DNA of 64,000 nucleotides from Oxalobacteraceae bacterium (GCA_027490725.1 JAIXXN010000002.1:90996-154995), one strand, 5' to 3'; positions 14,409-23,155 are shown, counted from the stretch's first letter. Notes: generated from the sequence alone by a model not told the origin. Numbers and translations are program-made.

Positions 14409-17378
14409 ATGAGTAACAAACTCGACTCCGCCGCGCCAGACAGCGCCCCTGACTTTAGCGTGGTGGCCATTGGTGCCTCGGCGGGCGGACTGGAAGCCTT
14501 CGAGGCTTTCTTGCGCGCCTGCCCGGACGACACCGGCATGGCGTTCGTGTTCATCTCGCATCTGGCGCCCGATCATGAGAGTCTGCTCGCGGAAATTCTC
14601 CAGCGCGCCACCCGCATGCCCGTCACCGAGGCCACCCAGCAGCTGGCCGTGCGACCCGACCACGTCTACATCATTCCGCCGAATCAGGAGATGACCATCC
14701 GCCAGCGCCAGCTGCAACTGGCGCCGCCGCAACTAGCGCACGCCCAGCGCATGCCCATCGATACTTTTCTGCTGTCGCTGGCCGACGATCTGGCGCAACG
14801 CTCGGTGGCAATCATCCTGTCCGGTACCGCCAACGATGGCACGCTGGGTCTGCAAGCCGTGCTCGCTGCAGGTGGGGTTTCGCTGGTGCAGGATCCGGCC
14901 AGCGCCAAGTTCGACGGGATGCCGCAAAGCGCCATCGCCAGTGGCGCTGCCAGCCATTTCCTGCCCGTTGCCCGCATGCCAGCCATGCTGCAGCAACTGA
15001 GCAAGCAAGCGACTCTGCCGCAGCGCTTACTAGGCAAAGCAGGCCACCACTCCAGCGCGGACATCGATCAGGTGCTGTTGCAATTACGTAGTGTCACTGG
15101 GCATGACTTTTCCCGCTACAAGAAGAGCACCATCGGTCGCCGTATTGCACGGCGGATGGAATTGCACCAGATCGAACAAGCCACGCTCTATGTGCGCTAC
15201 ATCAAGGAGCATCCCGACGAAGCCAAGCTGCTGTTTAACGAGTTGCTCATTAACGTCACCTGTTTCTTTCGCGATGCCGAAGCCTTCCTTACCCTGAAAA
15301 ACACCATCCTGCCGCAACTGCTGGCGGACAAGCCTAGCGACAGTGTGTTCCGGGTCTGGGTGGCGGGTTGTTCGACCGGCGAGGAGGCGTATTCGATTGC
15401 GATGCTGCTGGCCGAGCTGCAAGACGAGCGCAGTGCACAGCATCAGCCGGCCTTGCCTATTCAGATCTACGCTACCGATCTCGACGATGACGCGATCCTG
15501 ACTGCACGCGCCGGCCGCTATCCGGCCAGCATCACCAGCGATGTCAGCGCGCCGCGACTCGCGCGCTTTTTCATCAAGGAAGAATCCGGCTACCGGGTCA
15601 GCAAAACGCTACGCGACATGGTGATATTTGCCGTCCAGAGCGTCATCAAAGACCCGCCCTTTACGCGACTGGATCTGCTCAGCTGCCGCAACCTGCTGAT
15701 CTATCTGGAAGCCGAACAGCAAAAGCGTCTGATCCCGATATTTCACTACGCCCTCAACCGCGGCGGTGTGCTGTTTCTGTCCAGCTCGGAAAACATCGCC
15801 AGTACCCCGAATTTATTCACCGCGCTGGATCGCAAGTGGAAATTTTACCGCGCCGTTCATGCCGTCGTCAGCGTCCCGCATCCCGCGCCGCACTATACGA
15901 CGCCGGTCACGGAACGCCAGCACAAGCTGCAAGAGAAAGTCCTCAAAAATATGTTCACTGAAACCAATCTGGGCGAGCTGGCGCGCAATACGCTGTTACA
16001 AGCCTACGCCCCCGCATCGGTCATCACCGATAGCATTGGCAACATCCTGTATGTCTACGGCGATACGGGGAATTTTTTGCGTCCGGCACCGGGACAGGCC
16101 AGCCTGAATGTGGTGGACATGGCCCGCGAAGGTCTCGAGCATAAACTACGGGAAATTTTCGCAACGGCCGCCACCCAGTTGCCTGACTCGGCCGCACAGG
16201 AAGTCGCCATTAAAACCAGTCACGGCTTTTTGCGGGCAAGCCTGCGGGTGCGTCAGCTCCCCGCCCAGACCGTCATCGCCCAGGCCGACAAAGATAGCCA
16301 GGTGCTGCTGCTGAGTTTTCAGGAACTACCCGATCTGCCGTCAGCTGGCCAGAGCGGGCTGGCCGGCACTGCCGATGCCCAGTCCGCCAGCGCGGCCAGC
16401 GCCGCGCGCATCACCTATCTGGAACGCGAGCTGGCCTATGCCAAGGAAAACGAACGGGTGACGGTCGAGAAACACCAGCTATTCAATCTGGAACTTAAGG
16501 CCACCAATGAGGATCTACAGTCGACCAATGAGGAACTGCAATCGTCCAATGAAGAGCTGATGACTTCCAAGGAAGAACTGCAATCGCTGAACGAAGAGAT
16601 GATCAATATCAACTCCGAGCTCAACAGCAAGATCGAGCAGCTCAGCGATATGCAGAACGACATGAAGAACCTGCTCGACAGCATCTATACCGGCACCGTG
16701 TTTCTCGATCACCAGTCGCAGATTCGCCGCTTTACGCCGCAGGCGCTGCGGGTCTTCCGCCTGATGCCCTCCGACATCGGCCGTCCACTGGCCGACATCA
16801 AGTCAAAGCTCGCTGGCGACGATCTACAGCCGGACCTGCAGCAAGTACTCGATACGCTGATCCCGATCGAACGGGAAGTCCGGGCGCTCGACGGCGAATG
16901 GTATCTGGCCCGCATGCAACCCTACCGGACGCTGGATAACGTGATCGCCGGTGTGGTGCTGACCCTGACGGCCGTCACCCGCTTCAAGCGCACCAGCGAG
17001 GCGGCGCAACTGGCCCAGGAACTGGCCGAAGGCATCGTCAATACGGTGCGCGAACCGCTGCTGGTACTCGATGCCGCGCTACAGGTGGTCTCGGCGGGGC
17101 GCGCCTTCTACGACTATTTCGGCGTCATCGAAGCGGACACGGTAGGCCGCAAAATCTATGACCTCGGTGCCGGCCAGTGGAATATTCCGTCGCTGCGGCA
17201 ATTGCTGGAAGACATACTGCCGCAGGACCATGTGTTCGATGGCTATGCCGTCGAACACGACTTCCCCGGCATCGGCCGGCGCCGCTTAATCCTCAATGCA
17301 CGCCGGATCGTCACCGTCGGCGGTCAGGTCAGACTAATCCTGCTGGCCATGGTTGGCATCGAAACCCTGGATCCCTGA
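14409..17378 (+). CDS. CheB-CheR-PAS fusion signalling protein
   Basis: A 989-aa fusion. Residues about 15-190 are a CheB methylesterase with the catalytic Ser (GASAGG), His (FISHLAPDHES) and Asp (LSGTANDGTLG) present but no receiver domain. Residues about 215-460 are a CheR methyltransferase with NVTCFFRD, VAGCSTGEEAYS and DLLSCRNLLIYL. A long coiled coil (about 670-755, repeats of NEELQSS/NEELQSLNEE) leads to two PAS-like domains (about 760-980). Such fusions modify chemoreceptor-like proteins or act in non-chemotactic signalling; no receptor or CheA is nearby. ATG 14409 is used; it lacks a clear ribosome site, and a longer frame to 14289 has no domain support. The stop overlaps the next start (TGATG). 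Confidence 0.9.
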   Translation: MSNKLDSAAPDSAPDFSVVAIGASAGGLEAFEAFLRACPDDTGMAFVFISHLAPDHESLLAEILQRATRMPVTEATQQLAVRPDHVYIIPPNQEMTIRQRQLQLAPPQLAHAQRMPIDTFLLSLADDLAQRSVAIILSGTANDGTLGLQAVLAAGGVSLVQDPASAKFDGMPQSAIASGAASHFLPVARMPAMLQQLSKQATLPQRLLGKAGHHSSADIDQVLLQLRSVTGHDFSRYKKSTIGRRIARRMELHQIEQATLYVRYIKEHPDEAKLLFNELLINVTCFFRDAEAFLTLKNTILPQLLADKPSDSVFRVWVAGCSTGEEAYSIAMLLAELQDERSAQHQPALPIQIYATDLDDDAILTARAGRYPASITSDVSAPRLARFFIKEESGYRVSKTLRDMVIFAVQSVIKDPPFTRLDLLSCRNLLIYLEAEQQKRLIPIFHYALNRGGVLFLSSSENIASTPNLFTALDRKWKFYRAVHAVVSVPHPAPHYTTPVTERQHKLQEKVLKNMFTETNLGELARNTLLQAYAPASVITDSIGNILYVYGDTGNFLRPAPGQASLNVVDMAREGLEHKLREIFATAATQLPDSAAQEVAIKTSHGFLRASLRVRQLPAQTVIAQADKDSQVLLLSFQELPDLPSAGQSGLAGTADAQSASAASAARITYLERELAYAKENERVTVEKHQLFNLELKATNEDLQSTNEELQSSNEELMTSKEELQSLNEEMININSELNSKIEQLSDMQNDMKNLLDSIYTGTVFLDHQSQIRRFTPQALRVFRLMPSDIGRPLADIKSKLAGDDLQPDLQQVLDTLIPIEREVRALDGEWYLARMQPYRTLDNVIAGVVLTLTAVTRFKRTSEAAQLAQELAEGIVNTVREPLLVLDAALQVVSAGRAFYDYFGVIEADTVGRKIYDLGAGQWNIPSLRQLLEDILPQDHVFDGYAVEHDFPGIGRRRLILNARRIVTVGGQVRLILLAMVGIETLDP

Positions 17379-19309
17379 TGATCCCCGATCCCGCCCACCA
17401 GTCTGACGAACAGCGCCTGCGCAGCGCTGCCGAACAAAAGCTGGATGAAAGCCCGCTGAGCACGCCTGCGGTGACGCATCAGGAACTGGTGCATGAATTG
17501 CGGGTACATCAGATCGAACTGGAGATGCAGAACGAAACGCTGCGCAGTGCCCAGAATGCGCTGGAAGAAGCGCGTGACCGCTATGTCGATCTGTATGAAT
17601 TTGCCCCGGTCGGCTATCTCACCATCAGTCAGGCCGGCCTGATCGAAGACATCAATCTGACCGGTAGCGCCTTATTCGGCTGCGAACGCAGTCAGCTCAT
17701 CCACAAGCGCTTCGCCGCATCGATACTGCCCTGCGACCAGGATCGCTGGACCCAGTTTTTTCTGGGGATGAAACAGTACCAGCAGCAAGGCCGCATGGAA
17801 CTGCAGTTGCAGCGGTGCGATGGCAGCCACTTCTGCGCGCAGATAGACTGCACCACCGAGCAGGTCGCGCCCGTCGATAATGCGCTGGCCGCCGCGGCTG
17901 GCCGACCCGGCAAGGTGATACGCGCAGTGCTGGTCGACATCACCCAGCGCAAGCGCGCCGAGGAAGAAATCTACCAGCTGGGGTTTTTTGATCCGCTCAC
18001 CGGCCTGCCCAATCGCCGGCTGCTGTATGACCGCTTGAAAAAATACCAGGCTGTCAGCAACCGCAACCAGCAGTACGGCGCGATCCTGATGCTCGACCTC
18101 GATCATTTTAAAACCCTCAACGACACCCATGGCCACGACGTCGGCGACCAGCTCCTGTGCAAAGTGGCGGCAGAACTGCTGACCGGGCTGCGCGACGGCG
18201 ACACCATCGCGCGGCTGGGCGGGGACGAATTTGTGGTACTGCTGGAAAACCTGAGTGTAGACCGTCAGGAAGCGGCGGCGCTTACCGAGCGTGTTGCCCA
18301 GCACGTGCTGATGGTGCTCGGTAGGGCCCAGCAGCTCGACACCATCGAATACCACAATACCGCCAGCGTCGGCGCCACCCTGTTCATGGGCATGCAGATG
18401 TCCATCGAAGAGCTGATGAAGCAGGCCGATCTGGCCATGTACAAGGCCAAGGAGATGGGCCGTAACCGCCTGCGTTTTTTCGACGCGGCAATGCAGATCC
18501 AGATCCTCGAGCATGCCGCGCTGGAAGCCGCGCTGGCTAGTGCTATCGAGCGCGAGCAACTGCAACTATATTACCAGCCGCAGATCGATGCCGCGGGGCG
18601 GATGGTAGGCGCCGAAGCCCTGCTGCGCTGGCAGCACCCGGAGCGCGGTCTGGTGTCGCCACTGGATTTCATCCCACTGGCCGAAGAAAGCCACCTGATC
18701 CTCACACTGGGCACCTGGGTGCTGGATACAGCCTGCCGGCAATTGGCCGTCTGGGCCCGGCAGCCCGGCTTCGAACATCTGACGCTGGCCATCAACGTCA
18801 GTACCCGACAGTTTTCCGAAGCCGATTTTGTGGCCGACGTCAAAGCGATCATCGCGCGCACGCAGATCGCGCCACAGCGGCTCAAACTGGAACTAACAGA
18901 AAGCATCCTGATTAACAACGTCGAAGACATCATCGCCAAGATGGCGCTCTTGAAAGCCGAAGGCGTACGCTTTGCGCTCGACGACTTCGGCACCGGCTAC
19001 TCCTCGCTGTCCTACCTGAAGCGCCTGCCACTCGACCAGCTGAAAATCGACCGTTCCTTCGTCAAAACCATCCACCAGAATAGCAATGATGCCGCGATCG
19101 CCAGCATGATCATCGTACTGGCGAAAACGCTCGGCCTGGGCGTAATCGCCGAAGGCGTCGAAACCAGCGCGCAAAAAGACTTCCTCAGCGGGCTAGGCTG
19201 CCACAACTACCAGGGCTACTGGTTCAGCCCGCCCCTCCCCCTGTACGAATTCGAGCTGCTGGTTCAACCCGGGGTCAGATCCGACATCCGGACACGCTCT
19301 CATCCCTAG
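17378..19309 (+). CDS. PAS-GGDEF-EAL cyclic-di-GMP protein with element-derived tail
   Basis: A 643-aa protein. An N-terminal helix and PAS domain (about 70-190, FAPVGYLTIS) precede a GGDEF domain with intact LGGDEF (281-285) and an RxxD inhibitory-site motif (RDGD) five residues before it. An EAL domain follows with GAEALLRW, INVSTRQF, LELTES, ALDDFGTGYSSL, KIDRSF and EGVET, all key residues present. It could both make and degrade c-di-GMP. The start overlaps the CheB-CheR stop (TGATG), so the two are co-translated. The last 12 or so residues (GVRSDIRTRSHP) and the stop codon are encoded by inverted-repeat copy 4, so the original C-terminus was replaced. Confidence 0.9.
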   Translation: MIPDPAHQSDEQRLRSAAEQKLDESPLSTPAVTHQELVHELRVHQIELEMQNETLRSAQNALEEARDRYVDLYEFAPVGYLTISQAGLIEDINLTGSALFGCERSQLIHKRFAASILPCDQDRWTQFFLGMKQYQQQGRMELQLQRCDGSHFCAQIDCTTEQVAPVDNALAAAAGRPGKVIRAVLVDITQRKRAEEEIYQLGFFDPLTGLPNRRLLYDRLKKYQAVSNRNQQYGAILMLDLDHFKTLNDTHGHDVGDQLLCKVAAELLTGLRDGDTIARLGGDEFVVLLENLSVDRQEAAALTERVAQHVLMVLGRAQQLDTIEYHNTASVGATLFMGMQMSIEELMKQADLAMYKAKEMGRNRLRFFDAAMQIQILEHAALEAALASAIEREQLQLYYQPQIDAAGRMVGAEALLRWQHPERGLVSPLDFIPLAEESHLILTLGTWVLDTACRQLAVWARQPGFEHLTLAINVSTRQFSEADFVADVKAIIARTQIAPQRLKLELTESILINNVEDIIAKMALLKAEGVRFALDDFGTGYSSLSYLKRLPLDQLKIDRSFVKTIHQNSNDAAIASMIIVLAKTLGLGVIAEGVETSAQKDFLSGLGCHNYQGYWFSPPLPLYEFELLVQPGVRSDIRTRSHP

Positions 19310-19468
19310 CAGGCGCTTGCCGCCACCTTTTGCCAGACGGAGCGGCGAAGCAAGAACGCTAACAGCAGAGTTCGTGTCCGGATGTCGGATCTGACCCCGG
19401 TTGTTCGCTACTAACAGCAGAGTTCGTGTCCGGATGTCGGATCTGACCCCGGTTGTTTGACCCCGGTT
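19266..19468. repeat. REPIN/MITE-like inverted-repeat element, copy 4, overlapping a coding end
   Basis: The left end (19266) carries one extra C (AACCCGGGG) relative to the other copies and is read as the C-terminal codons of the GGDEF-EAL gene. The right end appears three times: complete termini ending at 19402 and 19454 (units sharing CTAACAGCAGAGTTCGTG), and a short partial ending at 19468. As in copy 2, only the right end is multiplied. Confidence 0.75.
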
Positions 19469-19473
19469 GTTTG

Positions 19474-19665
19474 CTAGTCCTGGCGCGGGCAGGTGCGGAA
19501 TCCGAACGGCAGATATGCCGGGCAGAAACGGAAAATCCCGGTCAGTACCGGTACCACGCCGAGCCAGCCCCAGGCACCGATAGCGCCACTAACCGTGGCA
19601 GCAATCAAGCCTGCACCAGCGGCAATGCGGATCACGCGATCTATTGTTCCAACGTTTGCGTTCAT
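19474..19665 (-). CDS. DUF2892 (YgaP-type) small inner-membrane protein
   Basis: A 63-aa protein with the DUF2892 pattern: NVGTIDRVIRIAAGAGLIAA, a second hydrophobic helix (WGWLGVVPVLTGIFRFCP) and a C-terminal CPAYLPFGFRTC with two cysteines. DUF2892 forms the membrane part of the rhodanese YgaP and is common beside sulfur genes. ATG 19665 is preferred because GAGGA is 7 bp upstream; 19671 is the alternative. It is last in the cyd directon, 24 bp after ybgE. A second DUF2892 gene lies at 29696. Confidence 0.8.
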   Translation of the reverse strand: MNANVGTIDRVIRIAAGAGLIAATVSGAIGAWGWLGVVPVLTGIFRFCPAYLPFGFRTCPRQD

Positions 19666-19689
19666 GTTCATTTCCTCTTCAGTCAAAGT

Positions 19690-19974
19690 TTAATGCAGAA
19701 ATTTCAAGCAGCCGGCGCACGCCAGTGCGGCCAGACAGCTCCAGCCGGAAAATATCCAGCGCCACACCGGCAGCACTGGCACAAATCCGACGCCGCGCAC
19801 AAACCCGGCACTCATGGCCGCGAACAACGCTGCCGCCAGCCCATGATCGACCGTGCCAGCGGCGCTTAAATACAGGGGCGGATACAGCGTCGAGACCAGC
19901 ATCACCACCAGTGCCGCAGCGAGGCTGGGCAGATGCAGGTGCGAGTCGGGTGGCGCGGCGTCGGGGTGGGCCAT
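19690..19974 (-). CDS. ybgE: YbgE-like protein of the cytochrome bd operon
   Basis: A 94-aa membrane protein with three hydrophobic segments (LAAALVVMLVSTLYPPLYL, GLAAALFAAMSAGFVRGVGFVPV, WIFSGWSCLAALACAGCLKF). Position, size and the GFVRGVGFVP motif agree with cyd-operon YbgE proteins. The ATG overlaps the cydX stop (TGATG), so translation is coupled. Its role in bd oxidase function is not established even in E. coli. Confidence 0.7.
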   Translation of the reverse strand: MAHPDAAPPDSHLHLPSLAAALVVMLVSTLYPPLYLSAAGTVDHGLAAALFAAMSAGFVRGVGFVPVLPVWRWIFSGWSCLAALACAGCLKFLH

Positions 19975-20096
19975 CACGACGACTCACCTTCATCACCACC
20001 GTTCGCGCGGGCCGCTTCGTTCTCGCCCCACATGGCGTTCAGAATCGCCAGTGACAAGGCGAAACCGACTCCTAATATCCAGGCAAAATACCACAT
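19974..20096 (-). CDS. cydX: Cytochrome bd small subunit CydX
   Basis: A 40-aa single-helix protein starting MWYFAWILGVGFALSLAI, the signature of CydX, which binds CydA and stabilises the haems of bd oxidase. The charged tail (NEAARANGGDEGESS) is hydrophilic. AAGGAG lies 9 bp before ATG 20096. It is 31 bp after cydB and overlaps ybgE. Confidence 0.92.
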   Translation of the reverse strand: MWYFAWILGVGFALSLAILNAMWGENEAARANGGDEGESS

Positions 20097-20127
20097 GCTA
20101 ATGACTCCTTTTGAGTTGTTCTGACCG

Positions 20128-21264
20128 TTAATAGGCCGAATGCTGGTTAGCCTTGACATGCGCCGCAGTGACCTTGCCGCGCATCACGCGGTAGGCCCAC
20201 GAGGTGTACAGAATAATCAGCGGCATAAAGATCACGGCAGCCCAGAACATGATGGCCAGACTCAGATGGCTGGACACGCTATCCCACACCGTCAGGCTGG
20301 CATTCGGCATCGACGAAGAAGGCATGACGAAGGGGAACATAGATGCCCCGGCCGTGCCGATCACGCCGGTAACGGCCAGCGACGACAGTACGAAAGCCGA
20401 CAAGGTGCGTCGCTTCAACAACAGCAGTGCTGCCAGCAAGGCGCCCACCAGTGCCATCGCAGGCAGCAGCCACAGCAATGGCTGGCGTGCATAGTTGGCC
20501 ATCCATGCGCCAGCTTCGCGCACCACCGATTTACCCAGTACGTCAGGCAGCGCGCCCGTATCCACCACGGATACGATGCGATAACCATCGATAGTCTGCA
20601 GCCAGACGCCAGCGGCAATAAAGCTGCAGAACAGCACTAGCGCCGCGCCCACGGCGCTGCGGATGGCACGCTGCTGGATCACGCCTTCGGTGCGGTGCGC
20701 CAGATAGCTGCCGCCTTGCAGCGTCAACATCGCGCTACTGACGACACCGGTCAGCAGTGCAAAGGGATTCAGCAACTGCCAGAAACTGCCGGTATAGGTC
20801 GACACCAGATAGTCGTCGAACTGGAATGGTACGCCCTGCAGCAGATTGCCGAAGGCAATCCCGAATACCAGCGGTGGAACGGCACCGCCCACAAACAGGC
20901 CCCAGTCCCAGGTACTGCGCCAGGCCGCGTTGTGGATCTTGCTGCGATAATCAAAGCCCACCGGACGGAAGAACAGTGCCCATAGCACCAGCATCATGGC
21001 CCAGTAGAAACCGCTGAAAGCAGTGGCATACACCACTGGCCAGGCGGCAAACAGCGCGCCGCCGCCCGTGATGAACCACACCTGATTGCCGTCCCAGTGC
21101 GGGCCGACGGTGTTGATCACCACGCGCCGTTCGATGTCATTGCGGCCGACGAATGGCAACAAGGTGCCGACGCCCATATCGTGACCATCCATGATGGCGA
21201 AACCGATCAGCAGCACGCCAACCAGCAACCACCAGATAATTTTCAGTGTGGTGTAATCAAGCAT
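20128..21264 (-). CDS. cydB: Cytochrome bd ubiquinol oxidase subunit II
   Basis: A 378-aa polytopic membrane protein, the usual CydB length. It starts MLDYTTLKIIWWLLVGVLLIGFAIMDGHDMGVGTLLPF and contains GPHWDGNQVWFITGGGALFAAWPVVYA, standard CydB signatures. It pairs with CydA to form the quinol oxidase, with CydX as third subunit. The start overlaps the cydA stop by 8 bp. The operon is apparently driven from upstream of cydP. Confidence 0.95.
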   Translation of the reverse strand: MLDYTTLKIIWWLLVGVLLIGFAIMDGHDMGVGTLLPFVGRNDIERRVVINTVGPHWDGNQVWFITGGGALFAAWPVVYATAFSGFYWAMMLVLWALFFRPVGFDYRSKIHNAAWRSTWDWGLFVGGAVPPLVFGIAFGNLLQGVPFQFDDYLVSTYTGSFWQLLNPFALLTGVVSSAMLTLQGGSYLAHRTEGVIQQRAIRSAVGAALVLFCSFIAAGVWLQTIDGYRIVSVVDTGALPDVLGKSVVREAGAWMANYARQPLLWLLPAMALVGALLAALLLLKRRTLSAFVLSSLAVTGVIGTAGASMFPFVMPSSSMPNASLTVWDSVSSHLSLAIMFWAAVIFMPLIILYTSWAYRVMRGKVTAAHVKANQHSAY

Positions 21265-22828
21265 GATGCAGCTCCTTCATGGTCAGATCGTAGTCATAGC
21301 GGCCGGTACCCAGACTACCCGGGCCCTGGCGAGCGAACTTCACCATCAGGAACATCTCCACCGCCAGCAGCACGGTATAGAAAGCCACAAAGCCGATCAG
21401 CGAGCCATACAGATTGCCAACACTCAGGGTCGAGACACTCATATGGGTCGGCAGCACGCCGTAGATGGTCCACGGCTGACGACCGTATTCCGCGACGAAC
21501 CAGCCCAGTTCACAGGCAATCCACGGCGCCGGTAACATCCAGAGGGCCCAGCGCAGCAGCCACGGACGTTGCGTACAGGCCGACTTCAGGGTGCTCCAGA
21601 AGGCCAGCGCGAACAACAGCAGCATCGCCATCCCCAGTCCGACCATGATGCGGAAGGCCCAGAACATCGGCGTCACCCGTGGCACCGTATCGTTGACGGC
21701 ACGCTCGATGATGGCGGGGGTGGCCTGATTCACATCGGCCAGGTATTTTTTCAGCAGCAGCCCGAAGCCCAGATCGGCTTTATAGTCATTGAAAGTGGCC
21801 AATGCCACGGTATCCGTACGCTGCTTGCGCAGAGCTTCCAGCGCATTCACCGCCACGATGCCACGCACGATGCGGGCACGATTCTTTTCCTTGATCGCAT
21901 GGATGCCGGGAATCTGCTTGCTCACCGAGCGCGTGCCGATCAAACCCATCACCCAGGGAATCTCGATTTCCCAGTCATTTTTCGAGGCGGCCTCGTTAAT
22001 GCCAGCCACCAGCGTCAATCCGGCCGGCGCTGGCTTGGTTTCCCACATCGCCTCCATCGCCGCCAGCTTGGTTTCCTGCGCCTCGCCAACCGTGTAGCCG
22101 GATTCGTCGCCGAGTACGATCACACTCAGTGCCGACGCCAGACCGAAGGCGGCCGCCACGCGGAAACTGCGTTTGGCGAACTCGACATCACGCTTGCGCA
22201 GCAAATACCAGCTGGAGATCGATAGCACGAACATCGAGCCCGTCAGATACCCGGCCGACACCGTGTGCACAAACTTGGCCTGGGCCACCGGATTGAACAC
22301 CACGGCCCAGAAGTCCACCATCTCCATGCGCATGGTCAGGAAGCTGAATTCGGAACCCACCGGATTCTGCATCCAGCCATTGGCAATCAGAATCCACAGC
22401 GCCGACAGATTGGTGCCGATCGCCATCAGCAGCGTGACCAGCAGGTGGTGCTGCTTGCGCAGACGCTCCCAGCCAAAGAAGAACAGCCCGATCATGGTCG
22501 ACTCGAGGAAGAAGGCCATCATCCCCTCGATCGCCAGCGGTGCGCCGAAAATATCGCCGACATAGTGGGAGTAATACGCCCAGTTGGTGCCGAACTGGAA
22601 TTCCAGCGTGATCCCGGTGGTGACCCCGAGCGCAAAGTTAATCCCGAATAGCTTGCCCCAGAAACGTGTCATGTCTTTCCAGATGACTTTGCCGGTCATC
22701 ACATACACGCTCTCCATAATGACGAGCAGCCACACCATCCCGACGGTGAGGGGGACAAATAGAAAATGGTACATGGCTGTCGCGGCAAATTGCAGCCGCG
22801 ACAAATCCACTAATTGGTCTGAAATCAC
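21257..22828 (-). CDS. cydA: Cytochrome bd ubiquinol oxidase subunit I
   Basis: A 523-aa haem-bearing subunit. It begins ISDQLVDLSRLQFAATAMYHFLFVPLTVG (His near the N-terminus binds haem d/b595) and has GWMQNPVG, a long Q-loop as in E. coli-type enzymes, and FWAFRIMVGLGM. The oxidase reduces O2 with quinol at high affinity and, unlike haem-copper oxidases, is known to tolerate sulfide. Start: GTG 22828 with AGGAG upstream; it overlaps the cydP stop by 4 bp (GTGA). A longer upstream frame contains shadow sequence from cydP. Confidence 0.95.
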   Translation of the reverse strand: MISDQLVDLSRLQFAATAMYHFLFVPLTVGMVWLLVIMESVYVMTGKVIWKDMTRFWGKLFGINFALGVTTGITLEFQFGTNWAYYSHYVGDIFGAPLAIEGMMAFFLESTMIGLFFFGWERLRKQHHLLVTLLMAIGTNLSALWILIANGWMQNPVGSEFSFLTMRMEMVDFWAVVFNPVAQAKFVHTVSAGYLTGSMFVLSISSWYLLRKRDVEFAKRSFRVAAAFGLASALSVIVLGDESGYTVGEAQETKLAAMEAMWETKPAPAGLTLVAGINEAASKNDWEIEIPWVMGLIGTRSVSKQIPGIHAIKEKNRARIVRGIVAVNALEALRKQRTDTVALATFNDYKADLGFGLLLKKYLADVNQATPAIIERAVNDTVPRVTPMFWAFRIMVGLGMAMLLLFALAFWSTLKSACTQRPWLLRWALWMLPAPWIACELGWFVAEYGRQPWTIYGVLPTHMSVSTLSVGNLYGSLIGFVAFYTVLLAVEMFLMVKFARQGPGSLGTGRYDYDLTMKELHHA

Positions 22829-23001
22829 TGTTTTTCTCCTGAAGTCTGGACCGGCCCGCCAAGCCGACTGGCAATGGCCGCCGCGTCGACGTCGACACGG
22901 GCATCCCGAATGAATAGCCACCACAGACCGGCCAGCAAGACCAGCTTGACCAGCACAGCGATCAGCAGGTGACGCACTAAACGTTTATCGGAATTTCTCA
23001 T
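22825..23001 (-). CDS. cydP: CydP-like small membrane subunit
   Basis: A 58-aa single-helix protein: a basic N-terminus (MRNSDKRLVRHLLI), helix VLVKLVLLAGLWWLFI, then RDARVDVDAAAIASRLGG. This is the form of CydP, the putative small subunit encoded just before cydA in many proteobacteria. Its stop overlaps the cydA GTG. The start is ATG 23001; the ribosome site is weak. Twelve bases upstream lies a sigma-54 promoter match. Confidence 0.75.
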   Translation of the reverse strand: MRNSDKRLVRHLLIAVLVKLVLLAGLWWLFIRDARVDVDAAAIASRLGGPVQTSGEKQ

Positions 23002-23012
23002 GCCTATGCTTT

Positions 23013-23029
23013 TGCAGTTTCCATGCCAG
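23013..23029 (-). promoter_or_regulatory. Sigma-54 promoter of the cydPAB-X operon
   Basis: On the minus strand CTGGCATGGAAACTGCA has the invariant GG and GC spaced by exactly 10 bp (consensus TGGCAC-N5-TTGC). It lies 12-28 bp before the cydP start, and the GTGGCAG/CTGCCAC sites at 23081-23145 sit 50-130 bp further upstream, where an enhancer-binding protein would act. Confidence 0.6.
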
Positions 23030-23048
23030 CACGACAAGAATGAAAAAA

Positions 23049-23062
23049 ATGATTTAGATCAA
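23049..23062 (-). promoter_or_regulatory. FNR/ANR-like box upstream of cydP
   Basis: The minus strand reads TTGATCTAAATCAT, nine of ten matches to TTGAT-N4-ATCAA. FNR/ANR control of cytochrome bd operons is well known. The site is about 20 bp upstream of the sigma-54 element, so it could tune that promoter or act on another one. Confidence 0.4.
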
Positions 23063-23080
23063 ACACTTACAAAATTTCAC

Positions 23081-23145
23081 GTGGCAGCTAGACACTGCCA
23101 CTCCCTACGCCACACTGCCACTGTGGCAGCGTGGCAGTGTGGCAG
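23081..23145. promoter_or_regulatory. Cluster of GTGGCAG/CTGCCAC heptamers (candidate FisR sites)
   Basis: Six copies: GTGGCAG at 23081, CTGCCAC at 23095 (7-7-7 inverted pair), CTGCCAC at 23115 with GTGGCAG at 23123 (inverted pair around one base), then GTGGCAG at 23131 and 23139 in direct order. The cluster lies between the fisR stop and the cyd sigma-54 promoter. The same heptamers occur on the other side of fisR. Binding by FisR is inferred. Confidence 0.5.
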
Positions 23146-23155
23146 TCCTGTCACT

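Noticed and set aside
17672..18565. Long antisense frame inside the GGDEF-EAL gene (297 codons)
   Set aside because: Complementary to conserved domains, no family resemblance; a product of high GC codon bias.
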